Assembly: GCA_032433595.1 (NCBI GenBank)
Contig: JASWJB010000187.1
Coordinates: forward strand, 1 to 64,000
From: Conoideocrella luteorostrata
Taxonomy: Eukaryota; Ascomycota; Sordariomycetes; Hypocreales; Clavicipitaceae
Direction: 5' to 3'
DNA length: 64,000 nt
Shown: piece by piece, positions 16,477 to 28,341 of the stretch
How positions within the stretch are numbered: position 1 is the stretch's first letter
Layout: each line of letters starts with the position of its first letter
Made by a program: the position numbers and the translations under genes
Notes under the pieces: generated by a model
What the model was told of the DNA's origin: nothing
The model's input: only the letters and a program-made list of their open reading frames with translations
The model's database searches: none

Positions 16477-19400
16477 CTGGACGCTTGTCCAAGGTGGCGT
16501 TGGGGCCAGTCAGTTCGATGATGACGAACCCGGTTTAGTAAAGGCCACATACACGTAGTTTTTAGCGTCGCATTATCGCCGTGTGATGTCAAGTTACCCC
16601 ATGAATGTAGAAGACAAGTGTTGAGATGTAACTTGAGATTGATGTTGACCAGTATGGTTCTGTCGAGTCTATAATGTCGAGACGAAAATTACTTCTATCG
16701 GGAAGGTCAGTGGTGTACATGACTTATTGAATCACGGAGGAGTTAGAAATACAAGGAAATACAAGGAAATCGGGAATATGGTTAAAGATAAAGGAAGAAA
16801 TCTCCCAGGAATTTGAAGGACATTATCAACAGAAATCATCACTTTTCTATTATTAATTTAGTTCTATTCTTCTTTTCTGCCATTTTCCACTGTTGCCAAT
16901 AGTTCTTGGATGCTCATAACCTAACATATACTTGAATGAAATGAGTGCTTTCTTAAGCCGGCAATCCATGTCAACTCATCGCCCGCAAATAGCTAATATG
17001 CCATGGCGGCAGGCTGATTTTCAGAGATCACCCGAGATGACTTTTGAAACGGCGCGTCCTTGTCAAAGTCCATGTGGGACTACAATTCGACGTTGCACAT
17101 TGTGTGCATAGCCCGGCAAGCTCGGCCGTCATCAGCCCTGACGCTTGCATGTGGCCTCGTATTCCCAGTCAGATACGCGTATCTTTGTCTGCTAGATCTG
17201 GACCAGCGCTGCCAGTCAATTCCAACGCTTGGGCTTCTCACTCCAGTCTTCTCCGCTCCCTTCTTCTTGTGCGCGCAGTTACGGTCTTTTTGGGCTGATT
17301 TGGCTGTTTAATCCTTGGGACTTTTATTGGCGACCTGGGCTTTGGGGCTGGAATGGGAGACCGAGCGATTTCCGCAAGGACCACCAGTACTTCTAATACA
17401 GCTTTGCTTGGGACAATATGCTGGGTCCGGGAGTCTGGAACGGCAAGCATTAACAGAGCCTTGAGTATAAAATGAGCATTACTCCCTGCTGCATCTAAGT
17501 TATAAAAGGAGATTTCTAGTACATCCAGAAGTGTCTCTGAGCTGGGTTTAAAGTGAAGCTGGAGAGGGAACTGTCATACTAGGACAGCATCAAGAATGGA
17601 GCGTGCTTGTTGGCTAATATTAAGCTTCTGTAAGACCCTCATATCCTCACTGCTACCGTGAAAGACAAGAACATATTTCTTTCATAATAGAATGAAACCC
17701 TGATTTTAATTCAGAGAAATTGATGGCTTCAGTTTCGCTAAATAAGAATCGGCCACGTGCTTGATTAACATATTTTTCCCTCCAATAGTGAATTAGAAGG
17801 ATTAAATAATATTTTAATGCTATATACTTAATCTTGTATTTTGCGCGTATCCAAGACAGAGATCCTAATAGAATGCTGCTTCTCATTGTTCAGAACCCTA
17901 TCTAACTCTAATGAGCCTGTGTCAATGTTAACTGATATAACAAGAAGATTAGTGACAAGAAAATCAGGTATTTTAGCTCCAAATTTGGCGTCCTCCAAGG
18001 CCAAGGGGGCTCCCAGTGAATAATTCGAATAGCCAAAAATGTGCCGCAACGCTATGGTAGCGTGATGAAGAGTCCCTGTTGTATAAGGTGGTAGAGCAGA
18101 CATACCTAGAGGACCTTAACGCGCAGGCCTGCTAGATAAAGATGTTGCTGATAACGAGCGCTGTTGGAAAAAAAAGATAACAAAGGAGGGATGGATCTGA
18201 ATGGAGTCGAAGTAGCAAATAAGGGATCAAATGTGAGAAAACTTTCCACTGCACTATTATGGAGTATGTGACCATACAATCATTTTGTTACTTTTTACTA
18301 CGGCGCTCTGAAACGCTGCCAGCTGCAGAGGTTAGAAACACCACCTTCTGCACATTCGAAAGAGGATCACGAGAATACGTTACTACTTGTAGCTGTATCA
18401 TGGAATTCACGGAAAGCAGTGGCCTCGGACTTACAGTGGAGGTTCCTATTGTTCAGGGCAAGGAACCACACGTGGTCCCATCCTTCGCGAAGAAATTTAT
18501 AGCCCTCATTGTCAAATGGCCCATTTGAGGTCTATGCTATGTGAGCAATTCTGCTTGGCCCGCCCTGTGGTCCCAGCCGCGAATCGCAATTTATCATAGT
18601 ACCTGTTACTGCGGCCAGCTTGGGACCTTTCTCACACATAGCTTCTGTCCAGCTAGGGGCACAGCGTCGGATTATTGTCCCAGAGGCACCCATGGTCGTT
18701 CGAGCATGCATCTGTATCGCGGGAATGCTTTAAATAACGCCATTGACTGGTGCCCAGATACCCCTTCCGCTCAGCATTATTGAGGTCATACTCGAACGTC
18801 GTTTTTTCGGCTGGCTCTGTTATGTTGTTGATATTCAGGATAAGTTTGGATTGCAAGTGCGAGTTTACAGTAGAGGATTGCTTTCACAAAGGAGAGTCTC
18901 ACTATTTGTTTACCCTAACTCTCCACGCTTTATAATCGTCAGAGGTTAAATGCAGTCTCGCTCACATCATAGCCAGCGGCGAGGGGAAGAAGAATTAATA
19001 ATATATGAACATGAAACGTAGTGCTAATGCTCTGGGGTTTTCCTAGAAAATGCCCTACTTCCATGGTGGTATATGCAACAGTTTCAGCTCTTGTGATGCG
19101 TCGTTTATTCGCGCAGCATTTTTCCCTAAAGAAAATGTTGTTTGTGATTATAGACGAGACTTGGGGAAATAGAATACCATTTAGCGTTTCTCTGGCTCTA
19201 TATTGTATGCAGTTATTTGGAGCGAGGTGTTTGGACTAATAGTTTGAGAGTCCCAGGTCAGTCCAGTAAAATATCTTCAATTTACTTCCTTGACAGAACA
19301 GTGATCGACAACCGAGGTAAGCCGTCTAGATCGGTTGCTATGGAGGGTTAGTATCCAGAAGAGCTTAAATACTAATCTGTAACACAAAAGCCCTTAGCAA

Positions 19401-19911
19401 AAGCTTCTCTTGCACTCGAGCTAAACGAGATTCCGTTTCAGTTAGCCTTACTTTAATTGCGTGAAAAATTGTAACCGCTAATTCAGCGCTTACTTTCTAG
19501 ACGAAACGAACTCGCCCTATCAGCCGATTCTTGTAGACGTACAGTTAGAATTGAAGGCATGATTAACGATTGTGGTCATCGAGATGATCCGGTTTAAGCA
19601 GGGCAAATCAAACCATTGAAGCATCGTTCCTGAGATGTCCCTAGCCCCTAGAGTTGGATTTTTCTCGATCGCCTCTGAACTACAGTATCTGTACTTAGAA
19701 CCAAGAATGCTGAAAAGTACTCTCAATCTATATTTGGTCTTTGACTGGTACGTGTATGAAATTCTGCGTTTCCTGCCCTCAATACACATTTCGACGACGG
19801 AGCAAGGTACAGGTCAGCTGTGTGTGAATACCAGAATGTCATAGAGACGAAAATCCTGCTCTCCATCCTGACTTTATGCCCCAGCAGTGCCAATTGCATA
19901 TACAAGCGTCA
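16477..19911. other. 3.4-kb AT-rich gene-poor stretch
   Basis: No intact gene is recognised. Two overlapping minus-strand open stretches (17653-17886 and 17828-18103), with segments such as HYWREKYVNQARGRFLF and KIPDFLVTNLLVISVNID, look like one decayed coding region broken by a frame change. A further minus-strand stretch at 17238-17450 is basic. Transitions to A/T and scattered stops fit RIP-type decay of a duplicated or mobile sequence, but no transposase, reverse transcriptase or terminal repeat could be identified. Confidence 0.45.
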
Positions 19912-20748
19912 CTATTCCGTACTTAGGCTTAGGCCTAGCGTCGATCTTTGTCCTAGCACTTCATAGCCTTCTGTACCTCTTGCCTGTCCCAAGGCCCAAA
20001 TGCCATGAACCTGGTATGTGCAATATAATTTTTGGCTTTGTGACTGTTCGATACGCTTCAGAGTTTCCTTCCTGATCATCATCTGCCAAAAGGCTGTGTT
20101 GCTGGTCAACATGGCTGAGTAGGCCTTCCACAACCTCGGCAGCAGAGCCGCATCCTCGGCGGAGTACTCGGCGATTATTTTCTGCAACGGTCGCTCGTTA
20201 AACACCTGGTAACTGCCACCTCTCTCCGGGCTGAACAGCGCGCCCACCCGGTCCTTTGTGCGCAACCACTTTTGCTTTTCATATTGGGGCATCGGACAAT
20301 CGTCTTTAATACATTTTGCCAGCCCTGACACGAACCTGCTAGGTTGGCTATCGCGTGTTGCAAATTCCATCACCTGCAGGTCTGTGATACCACGTACTCT
20401 GATTCCTTGAAGGCTGAATAAGGCATCAGCGTCGTTTCTTATGTCAAAAAACACCTTAGTTATGTCTTCGGTTTCCAGGATGCTTTTGAGGGATGTCCCT
20501 GTTGCGTCTTCTGTCGTGAATGCTTTGTGTCCCAGTCCGAAAACGTCGATGAGATATGTCTTGGAGACAGGTGCCACATGGAGTGAGAAGAGGGAAATAG
20601 ACCCAGAACGGCTGAGGTTTATTCCCTCTAAATCCACGAAAAGAGACGGAGGATTAGATAGCAGCCCATGTAGTTTTTCTAAGACTGACTTAAGAAGCTG
20701 TACGGAATCTATAAACTCCCAAGTCTCAGAAGAGGAGAGGGGCGCCAT
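19912..20748 (-). CDS. 3'-5' exonuclease domain protein (RNase D/DEDDy type)
   Basis: The chosen start is the first ATG (20748); the frame is open further upstream to a non-ATG codon at 20835, so an upstream exon is possible. The product is about 278 residues. All DEDDy motifs are visible: ExoI FVDLEG (Asp and Glu), ExoII VFFDIRNDADAL (Asp), and ExoIII YSAEDAALLPRLW, with the Tyr-x3-Asp spacing of the DEDDy class. Family members remove nucleotides from the 3' end of RNA or DNA, and the fungal EXD1-like branch lacks extra domains. The last about 35 residues have no conserved character and may include an unspliced intron or a diverged tail. Confidence 0.75.
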   Translation of the reverse strand: MAPLSSSETWEFIDSVQLLKSVLEKLHGLLSNPPSLFVDLEGINLSRSGSISLFSLHVAPVSKTYLIDVFGLGHKAFTTEDATGTSLKSILETEDITKVFFDIRNDADALFSLQGIRVRGITDLQVMEFATRDSQPSRFVSGLAKCIKDDCPMPQYEKQKWLRTKDRVGALFSPERGGSYQVFNERPLQKIIAEYSAEDAALLPRLWKAYSAMLTSNTAFWQMMIRKETLKRIEQSQSQKLYCTYQVHGIWALGQARGTEGYEVLGQRSTLGLSLSTE

Positions 20749-21474
20749 TTCAAGAAGTAGTGGTTCCTTATCCAATGATATTCTGGAGGTAGGTGCATTG
20801 TTCAAAGAGAAGACGAAATCACAAATAGGATCCACGGCCCTTACATATGTTTTGACAACAGATTCACTGTACAGGATTTGCTCTACGCCTGACCAATAAG
20901 TCGAATTCAGCTGCTGCGGTTACAGAGCCAGCCGTGAATCTCCTCCGCTTTCGCTCAAGAAGTGCTCCTGCAAACAGAAAAACACCACATGGAGATGTTC
21001 CAGTCCGTCGTTCTATTTATTAAAAGCATGAGGTACGCTTGCAAAAACTCACGTTGATCGGCGAGTATATCCGAGGGAACTTACTTCATGCATGCTTGCT
21101 ATGAGGAAAACGCTTTGCGGAATTCAATTTTCTATCTTATCGTGAGTTTACAGCTCTACATTGCATGAAGCGACGCAGTCACGCAGTTTACCAGTTATGT
21201 GGGGTAGGCAGTGCCAGAGGTCTGTCACGAAAATAGCGTGGACCGGAGCCACTTTTTATGTGCTTTATACTACTAGTACAACAAGGGTCACAAGGATTGG
21301 ACGCACGATACCAGCCGGTCAGCCGGTCAGCCAGTGGGCAAGTCATTGTCTGATGGCAAAAGCTTGTCCGTCACTTGCGCAGCAGAAATCGTCTACAACA
21401 CGGCAACATAAAGTGCCCGAGTATCGCTGCAGTGGAGATCAGCCTTTGATGGCTTCATTCTACCTCATCACAGA
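20749..21474. other. Divergent promoter region, exonuclease/transporter
   Basis: It lies between the 5' ends of the exonuclease (minus) and the transporter (plus), so both promoters are here. A short direct repeat, AGCCGGTC, occurs at 21312-21330. No ORF is supported. Confidence 0.45.
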
Positions 21475-23183
21475 ATGGACAGCTCGCATGCACCGCTCAT
21501 AGCGGGTAATCGACAAGGAGACGAGCCAGACTACGATGCTGCCGAGGACTTCCATCCGGCACGACTCGACAAAGGTGCTGCTGTCCCGACGCCCGGTCTC
21601 TTTGTCGTCGCGCTTACTATTGCGGCAGGCATCAGTGGCCTCCTATTTGGATGTATGTACTGTCTTGTCTCAGACACCTCATTCGGAATGCTGCGGCTGC
21701 AAACTAACTGGCCGCGGCAGATGACACTGGCGTGATTTCCGCCACGTTGGTATCCGTCGGAACCTCATTATCGAACCGAGACCTCACATCTATGGACATG
21801 TCCATCATCACTTCGTCAACCTCTCTCTTTGCTCTTCTGATATCACCCTTTTCATCCGTTCTGGCCGACCGCCTCGGCCGAAAAAGAGTCATCCTATACG
21901 CAGACATACTGTTCATTGCCGGAGCTCTTATCCAGGCAGCATGCTCCTCGGTGGCCACCATGGTTGCCGGCCGGTGTATCATAGGCGCCGGTGTTGGAGC
22001 GGCAAGCTTTGTAGTTCCGTTGTATATCGCAGAGCTCGCGCCCGCCTCACATCGGGGGCGATTAGTCACAGCCGTCATCATGTTTGTCACAATGGGTCAG
22101 ATGATTGCCTATGTTATTGGCTGGGCGTTCTCGACGTACGGCTCTCAGGAGACGGGATGGCGTTGGATGGTGGGGATCGGAGCTCTACCCGCAGCGTTGC
22201 AAGCCTCCGTTATTGTCTTTATGCCAGAAACACCTCGGTGGCTAGTCAAGGCGGGCAGGTCAATCCAAGCTAAAGCTGTCATATATCGGGTGAACGGGGG
22301 AGCGACTGGGTCAGAGGACGCCGGCGCGATTATTCGGGAAATTGAAATCGAGATCCGAGAGGAAGAGGAGGCTCGACAGCTCCGTGGCCAGCCATCCTCC
22401 CGCTGGAAATGGCTCGAGGGGTGGAGGGATCTTGTCGGCGAAGGCAAAAACAGACGAGCGTTGGCTATTGCCTGCCTGCTGCAGGGTCTTCAGCAGCTGT
22501 GTGGCTTTGTATGTCCACGACCTTTCAAAATTCCTCCGTAAAGTTCATGATATGGATGTGGCTGACAAGCAAACCCACAGAACTCTCTCATGTACTTTTC
22601 GGCCACGATTTTCACCGTGGTTGGCTTTGACAGCCCAACATTGACTTCGCTTACAGTGGCAGTCACCAACTTTGTCTTCACCTTAGCGGCACTGGGTCTC
22701 GTCGACCGCATAGGTAGACGGCGCGTACTGCTCTGTTCGATACCGTTCATGATTTTCGGCCTGCTACTGACGGCGTTTGGATTCTCGATCCTATCTATCG
22801 GCGACACGCAGCCGAATACTCCGTCAAAGCCCGGTGCTCAGGGGGCGGCATACATGGTATTGGTCAGCATCATGCTTTACGTGGCATCATATGCACTTGG
22901 GTTGGGAAATGTGCCCTGGATGCAGAGCGAGCTGTTTCCTTTATCTGTGAGATCCCTGGGAAGCGGTGTCGCAACAGCCACAAACTGGAGCGCCAACTTT
23001 GTGGTTGGGCTTACATTTCTGCCCCTGATGGACGCACTCAGCCCATCGTGGACATTTGTCCTGTATGCATTCATATGCGGCGTTGGATATGTTTTGGTGT
23101 GGAGGATTTACCCAGAGACAGCAGGTCTGAGTCTGGAAGAAGCAACTGCATTGTTGGAGCAAGATTGGGGTGTTCGAAGATGA
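21475..23183 (+). CDS. MFS sugar/myo-inositol transporter
   Basis: Three exons (21475-21652, 21721-22508, 22581-23183) with 68- and 72-bp introns give 522 residues. The sugar-porter signatures are complete: the first helix ends LLFG followed by YDTGVISATLVS after splicing, then DRLGRKRV between TM2 and TM3, GRCIIGAGVGAASF with PLYIAELAP and RGRLVT, the central PETPRWL, DRIGRRRVLL between TM8 and TM9, and a C-terminal PETAGLSLEEA. Twelve membrane segments can be traced. The YIAELAP.RGRLVT and NSLMYFSATIF motifs are closest to fungal myo-inositol transporters (Itr type), proton symporters of the plasma membrane. Substrate is inferred from motif likeness only. Confidence 0.88.
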
Positions 23184-24460
23184 TCTGAAGATTTTGTACA
23201 TACACAGCCTTTTAGATGACTAGCGTGGAGAGCAAAGCTTTTCTCGTGATTACGAACATAAGCAGGGATGGCTGAAGCCGACCCAAATCACTCACAGCCT
23301 TGGAACAACTCATTAAGCCGGCCCAAGAAATCAGTTGGCCATCAAAGTGACAGAATACGATGATCGACCTCGGTTCTAGAAAATGTCTGTATGGGGAAAG
23401 CGTCGGGCTCCACCAGCGGTCTCCAGGGACACGGAGCGCATGCAGTAAATGCTCGAAGAGGATACGATACTGTCCTGCAGATGCTGGCTTCCATTCCACA
23501 TTCGCTTCGGACCATCCAAGCGAAGGTGGCGACTCCGACACACCTGTTTAACCTTCGACAAGCCGTGTCAAACTCTCACAAGTGACAGATGGTCACCGAC
23601 CCTATTTCTGCATGTCAGTGCAGTGCTTCGGTGGCCGAAACAACATGCATAATAACTAGTTACGCCCCAGTCCGATTACACCTCTGTTCTCCGTGCGGGT
23701 GTGCTCCAATTGAATTATTGCCAATTCGCGTTAGTCACAGGAAGTGCAAAGATGTACGGAGTGCGCAGAGCACATCGGATGTTGATCGGATGCTTAAACG
23801 GGGATCTGGGACCCTTCTGGGGGATGCGCCGCGACGCTAGCGTAGCTCTGAGACGACGCCTCCTGTGCTGCTGCATTCGACAGGTCTTGCGTGATATTTA
23901 CTCTGACACAGCGCAGGGAGTGAGGCTCGAGCGCTTGCGGCGGTCGCGCAAGCATGTTTGCCTGCTGCTTTCCGCCTGTAAGAATTCACCTGTAAGAGTT
24001 TACCTGTAAGATTTTACCTGTTGGGCTCACCTGTAACGGGAACAGTGACATTCGCAGCGGGCGACCGGCCGGACGGCCAGCCATGTTTTCAAATCTCGGC
24101 GGTGACGTCAGGATGCGAGCGTTTGTCCGGGGGAACAGGGCCTGCGCTTTCCAGGTCCGTCTTCTGGATTGGAGCGCATCCACGCAATATGATGAGGATG
24201 TGCGCCGCGATCCATGTAGCGGACAAACAAAACGCAGGTTTACCTCGATGCACACATTTTCCCATCATTCGTTTGATCAAAGTATCGCATCAAATCGCGA
24301 CCACCGTCCGAAGTACCCTCCAGCAACTGCCGGCTGGCCACTCGGCTAAAGGCAATTTCAAAAAGTACAAGACAAAAAAAAATGGCACGGCGCAAATGCA
24401 CGTGAGCCGGCACTAGGGCGTGCGTCCGCTCCGGATTGACCCAGCATGTGATGCCGTAGA
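23184..24460. other. Intergenic, 3' side of the transporter
   Basis: No supported gene; the many short ORFs on both strands overlap one another with no recognisable domain. It includes a short tandem array at 23977-24037. Confidence 0.45.
23977..24037. repeat. Tandem [T/C]ACCTGTAAGA array
   Basis: Four to five copies of a core (C)ACCTGTAA at about 15-bp spacing, alternating with AATTC, GTTT and TTTT spacers. The regular spacing suggests an amplified short element; it contains CACCTG/TACCTG E-box-like cores. Confidence 0.6.
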
Positions 24461-26210
24461 ACGGAACTTTGCTGTCGACCCCAAGCACGGAGAGAATTCG
24501 TCTGTCTGCTCGGTAGCTAGAACAGCCCCTTTTTATGTACGAATCCCTCGTATTGCTGAATCCAACACAAGCGCAATTTGCAAGGCTGTTTAGTTTTTCG
24601 CATCGCTCTGCTATCTATCTCCTCGTGTACGGGAGTACGGAGTACGGACTCGTGACGCCCTGCCCCTCCTCAGCCCGATGGAATCCGGGGATCTCCGGGT
24701 CACTGATTGGGGGAGTGTGCCCCGCGGCAGGTCTGTCAGACTGAAGATGGCAACATGGCCAGGACCCCTGGATTTTGGGATCGTGATTGTTGGCAACAGC
24801 AATTCAATAGATTGTGGAACGTAAGCCAAGCTTGGTTTCTGTCCTGTAAAGAACAGATTGGGCTCGTTTTTGTAATCCACATGGCATGACTGCTGATATT
24901 GGAAATCGGCAACAAATACCTCAATCGTGATTCGTGTCTGGAAAATGGCAGGTCGATGCGATGCGATGCGATGGCGCCCGCCCGCCGCCATCAACAGCCC
25001 TCCGCAATCGCTTGAAGTCATTTTTAAGGTATGGCACGGCGGTGGGCCCGGAACTTGCAGGAACGGAGCGGCAAATCAAAGTATTTATGAATTCCATCAG
25101 TCATGGACAAATGGTAATAGCAATGCCATCAGTGGCTGGACCAGGGCAAAGATAAGCGGTCCTCGTCTCGTCTCCGATGGCCCGAGGAAGAACTAATAAG
25201 TTACTTAAATGGATGGGCCTGGTCTGTCGCGTGCTCCGTTGTCCGGCGGACCGTCTCATCTTTCGTCTCTGTCTCTCTCTGCAGATGGACTGACTACGGA
25301 GGGAGTACTTACCGTACCCACTGCACAGTACTGCGCCTACAAGACAAGACAATGCAGTATACGGGAGTGATTGGTAGTTATAATGCAGCAATAAAGACTG
25401 ATGAATACGTAAATGCCTAGCTGACTGACGTGAGGATCGGATGAGAGCGCGGTGCCAACCCCGTTCCCCGGAATACAGGTTGTCGTTTTTTGATGCAACG
25501 TCCCTGAATCAAGGCGTAACGAATATGACCAAGCCAAATGACACGAATCAATCCATTCTGCCAAATATGATTGATGGGTGCAGCGAGCGCCACTTGTTTA
25601 GCGCGGTCCCCGTCAAGCGCCGCAACCAGTGAGCGTACGAGAAAGCCGTTCTTGTCCTTATCTTTGGGTCTCTAAACACGTCCTTATCTCTGGGTCTGGG
25701 GCGGCAACGTTCTGGGTCCTTTACAGAGCACTAGCACAATTCCATACGGTTAGTAAGTCCCCTTGTCCTCTGGGTCTCCGTGTGGGGTGTGTCACAGTAC
25801 ATTCGGCACGCCGTGTCAGCCTGGTGAGACCAGGTACAGTACCTGGGGAGACTGGGGCCACTGGGGCGAAGGTCCGGAAATACTTACTTATCTCGCAGCG
25901 CCCCCAAAGAGTGGTGATGCATAAGGCGCATAGGTGACTCCGTAAGTACTGTGAACCTTCAGCTCCCTTCCCGGCCACTCACATGCCCACTCCGCCACTC
26001 ATCATTGTGCGAGCCAACTTTGTTAAAAACCTAGTCAGGACCCTTTAACAGTCCCGGCTCCTTCTTTTTTCTTCTTTTCTTTTTTTCTTCGTTCAAAACT
26101 ATTTCGAGATACTCGGTTTGATTACTCTTTCCTCCCATCGCATCACCGCATCATCACAATATCGAGAGTTTGCTGCATTATCACTGTTTATTCTCCAAAC
26201 ACCAGCAACC
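24461..26210 (+). promoter_or_regulatory. Long glutamine synthetase promoter with GATA sites
   Basis: The 5' flank of the glutamine synthetase gene has several AreA/NIT2-type HGATAR sites: CTATCT at 24611-24616 and 24615-24620, AGATAA near 25150, and TTATCT at 25658-25663, 25684-25689 and 25888-25893. Two of them lie inside a direct repeat, GTCCTTATCT[T/C]TGGGTCT (25654-25671 and 25680-25697), with a diverged third copy near 25761-25777. A pyrimidine tract at about 26061-26098 precedes the ATG, as is common in fungal core promoters. Nitrogen control by a GATA factor is inferred from these sites. Confidence 0.55.
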
Positions 26211-28341
26211 ATGGTGAGTAGCCTCTTCCTAGCTCTGAACGAGCGCATGCCAATGGGATGGATGACGTGACGTGCCAATTCCCGTGCCAGCGACAACACC
26301 GCTTACTGACACGTCCACTGCAGGCTACCCGAGAAGTTCTATCCTCCAAGACGGAGACGGTACGCACGCCTAGCAAATACCTCGTCGGTTGACTTCCAAT
26401 CGCAGTGGGTTGCTAATGTCGATTCTTCGTTTTACAGCTCAACAAATACCTCAAACTCGACCAGAAGGGCTCCCTGATGGCCGAGTACGTCTGGGTTGAT
26501 GCCGTTGGTGGAACCCGATCCAAATCCAGGGTGAGTTTTTCCCTTGCTGCGTTATCCCTTGTTTCTGTTCGTTCCTTGTCTGCCATCTGCAATCTGCCGC
26601 CTGCCGCCTGCCACCATTTGGCGCTGCTGCGATGTTCCGCACTACCGGCTTAGGGAGGTGCCCGACTTGTTCCGCCGCGACCCACACACCGTGGCATGGT
26701 TCCGGCCACGGCGAAATGCGGCCGCCCAAAATAAGCCAGAACTGCGCCATGAGGCTGGGGCGGTGGAGGGGCGCATGTTGTATTTCGGGCGCACATGCCC
26801 GCTGTGAGTGCGCGCTACACGAGTACGATACTGTATCGTGCGGCGTTGCGAGCAGCTGCCTCTCAGCCACCACGCCAATTTGTGTCGGCGACCCCCCCGC
26901 CTACTCACCAAACCGGCCCTCCCCCACTTGCTGGTACGAGATTCGCCTCGGCAGAAGGGGCGATGACGGGCGTCGGAAACCTTGGCAGCAATTTGGGTTG
27001 GCGGCATTGATGCGTGACATCACCCAACAGCAGTGGCGGCAGGGCCATGGCGTGACAGATGCGTTGGAGACGGCTTGGCTTGGTTTGGCTTGGCTTGACT
27101 TTTGCTTGGCTTCGCAATCAATTTTGTTTGTTTGTTTGTTTGTCTGACTGTTGGACGTGACATCGGCTGACCAGAGGGTTGCCCTACCATACAGACCCTC
27201 CCTGTGCAAGACTACAAGCCCGAAGATCTCCCCGTCTGGAACTTTGACGGCTCGTCAACGGAACAGGCCCCGGGTGACAACTCGGACGTCTACCTCCGCC
27301 CTTGCGCCATTTACCCTGATCCCTTCCGCGGCGCCCCTAACATCATTGTCCTCGCCGAGTGCTGGGATGCCAATGGCACTCCCAACAAGTACAACTACCG
27401 CCATGAGTGCGCCAAGGTCATGGAGGCCTACGCCGAGCACATTCCCTGGTTCGGTCTCGAGCAGGAGTACACCATCCTCGACCACGACGATCGCCCTTTC
27501 GGCTGGCCCACTGGCGGCTTCCCTGCTCCGTAAGCTTCCCCAAAAAAAATCCCTAAGCAAATCAATGTTCATAAACAGCAAACTAACCCTCACAACAGCC
27601 AGGGCCCATACTACTGCGGTGTTGGTAGTGGCAAAGTCGTGATGCGTGACATTGTCGACGCTCACTACAAAGCTTGTCTCTGTAAGTGCCTTTGTCCGCT
27701 CCATTAAGCAATAACACGGCCACTAATACCAGCCAGATGCCGGAATCAAGATATCCGGAACCAATGCCGAAGTCTGCCCCGGACAGTGGGAGTTCCAGGT
27801 GGGCCCTTGCGAAGGCATCAACAGTAGGTTATCTCTTTTTTTTTTTTGTCTCAAAAAGTTTTGCTACGTTTTACCGGCGGTGTGCTGACTCGAGTGAATA
27901 GTGGGTGACGAGCTCTGGTGCTCGCGATTCTTCCTCTCCCGCGTGGCCGAGGACTTTGGTGTCAAGATTTCTCTGCATCCCAAGGTCATGCCTGGTGACT
28001 GGAACGGAACTGGCCTCCACTCCAACTTCTCCACCAAGGAGATGCGCGAGGAAGGTGGCATGAAGCACATCGAAGAGGCCATGAAGAAGCTCGAGCCTCA
28101 CCACGTCGAATGCATCAAGGAGTACGGTGAGAACAATGACCTACGCCTGACTGGCCGTCATGAGACCGGCTCAATCGACCAGTTCACCTGGGGTGTTGCC
28201 AACCGTGGCACCTCAATACGAATTCCGCGGGAGACGGCTGCCAAGGGCTATGGTTATTTTGAAGATCGTCGTCCCGCCTCCAACGCTGATCCGTATCGCA
28301 TCACCAAGATTCTCATGACCAGTATCTTCGGTAAATTGTAG
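26211..28341 (+). CDS. glnA: Glutamine synthetase (eukaryotic type II)
   Basis: This enzyme catalyses ATP-dependent condensation of glutamate and ammonium to glutamine, the main nitrogen-assimilation step; it is cytosolic and oligomeric. Seven exons: 26211-26213 (ATG alone), 26324-26359, 26438-26530, 27195-27529, 27599-27681, 27737-27823 and 27902-28341, giving 358 residues, the family's usual length. Family signatures present include [14 protein letters not shown], the metal-binding [12 protein letters not shown], the [15 protein letters not shown]/ammonium region, and [21 protein letters not shown] with the glutamate-binding arginines. Introns of 55-110 bp are ordinary except intron 3 (26531-27194), 664 bp and unusually long, with internal repeats. 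The upstream region carries GATA sites, consistent with nitrogen regulation. Confidence 0.97.
27072..27142. repeat. glnA: Simple repeats within glutamine synthetase intron 3
   Basis: A run of TTGGC/TTGGT pentamers (27072-27112) is followed by a (TTTG)n tract (27122-27142), 50 bp before the intron 3 acceptor. Confidence 0.8.

Noticed and set aside
26544..27147. Several ORFs within glutamine synthetase intron 3
   Set aside because: Overlapping in multiple frames, with no domain; the flanking exons splice in frame around them.
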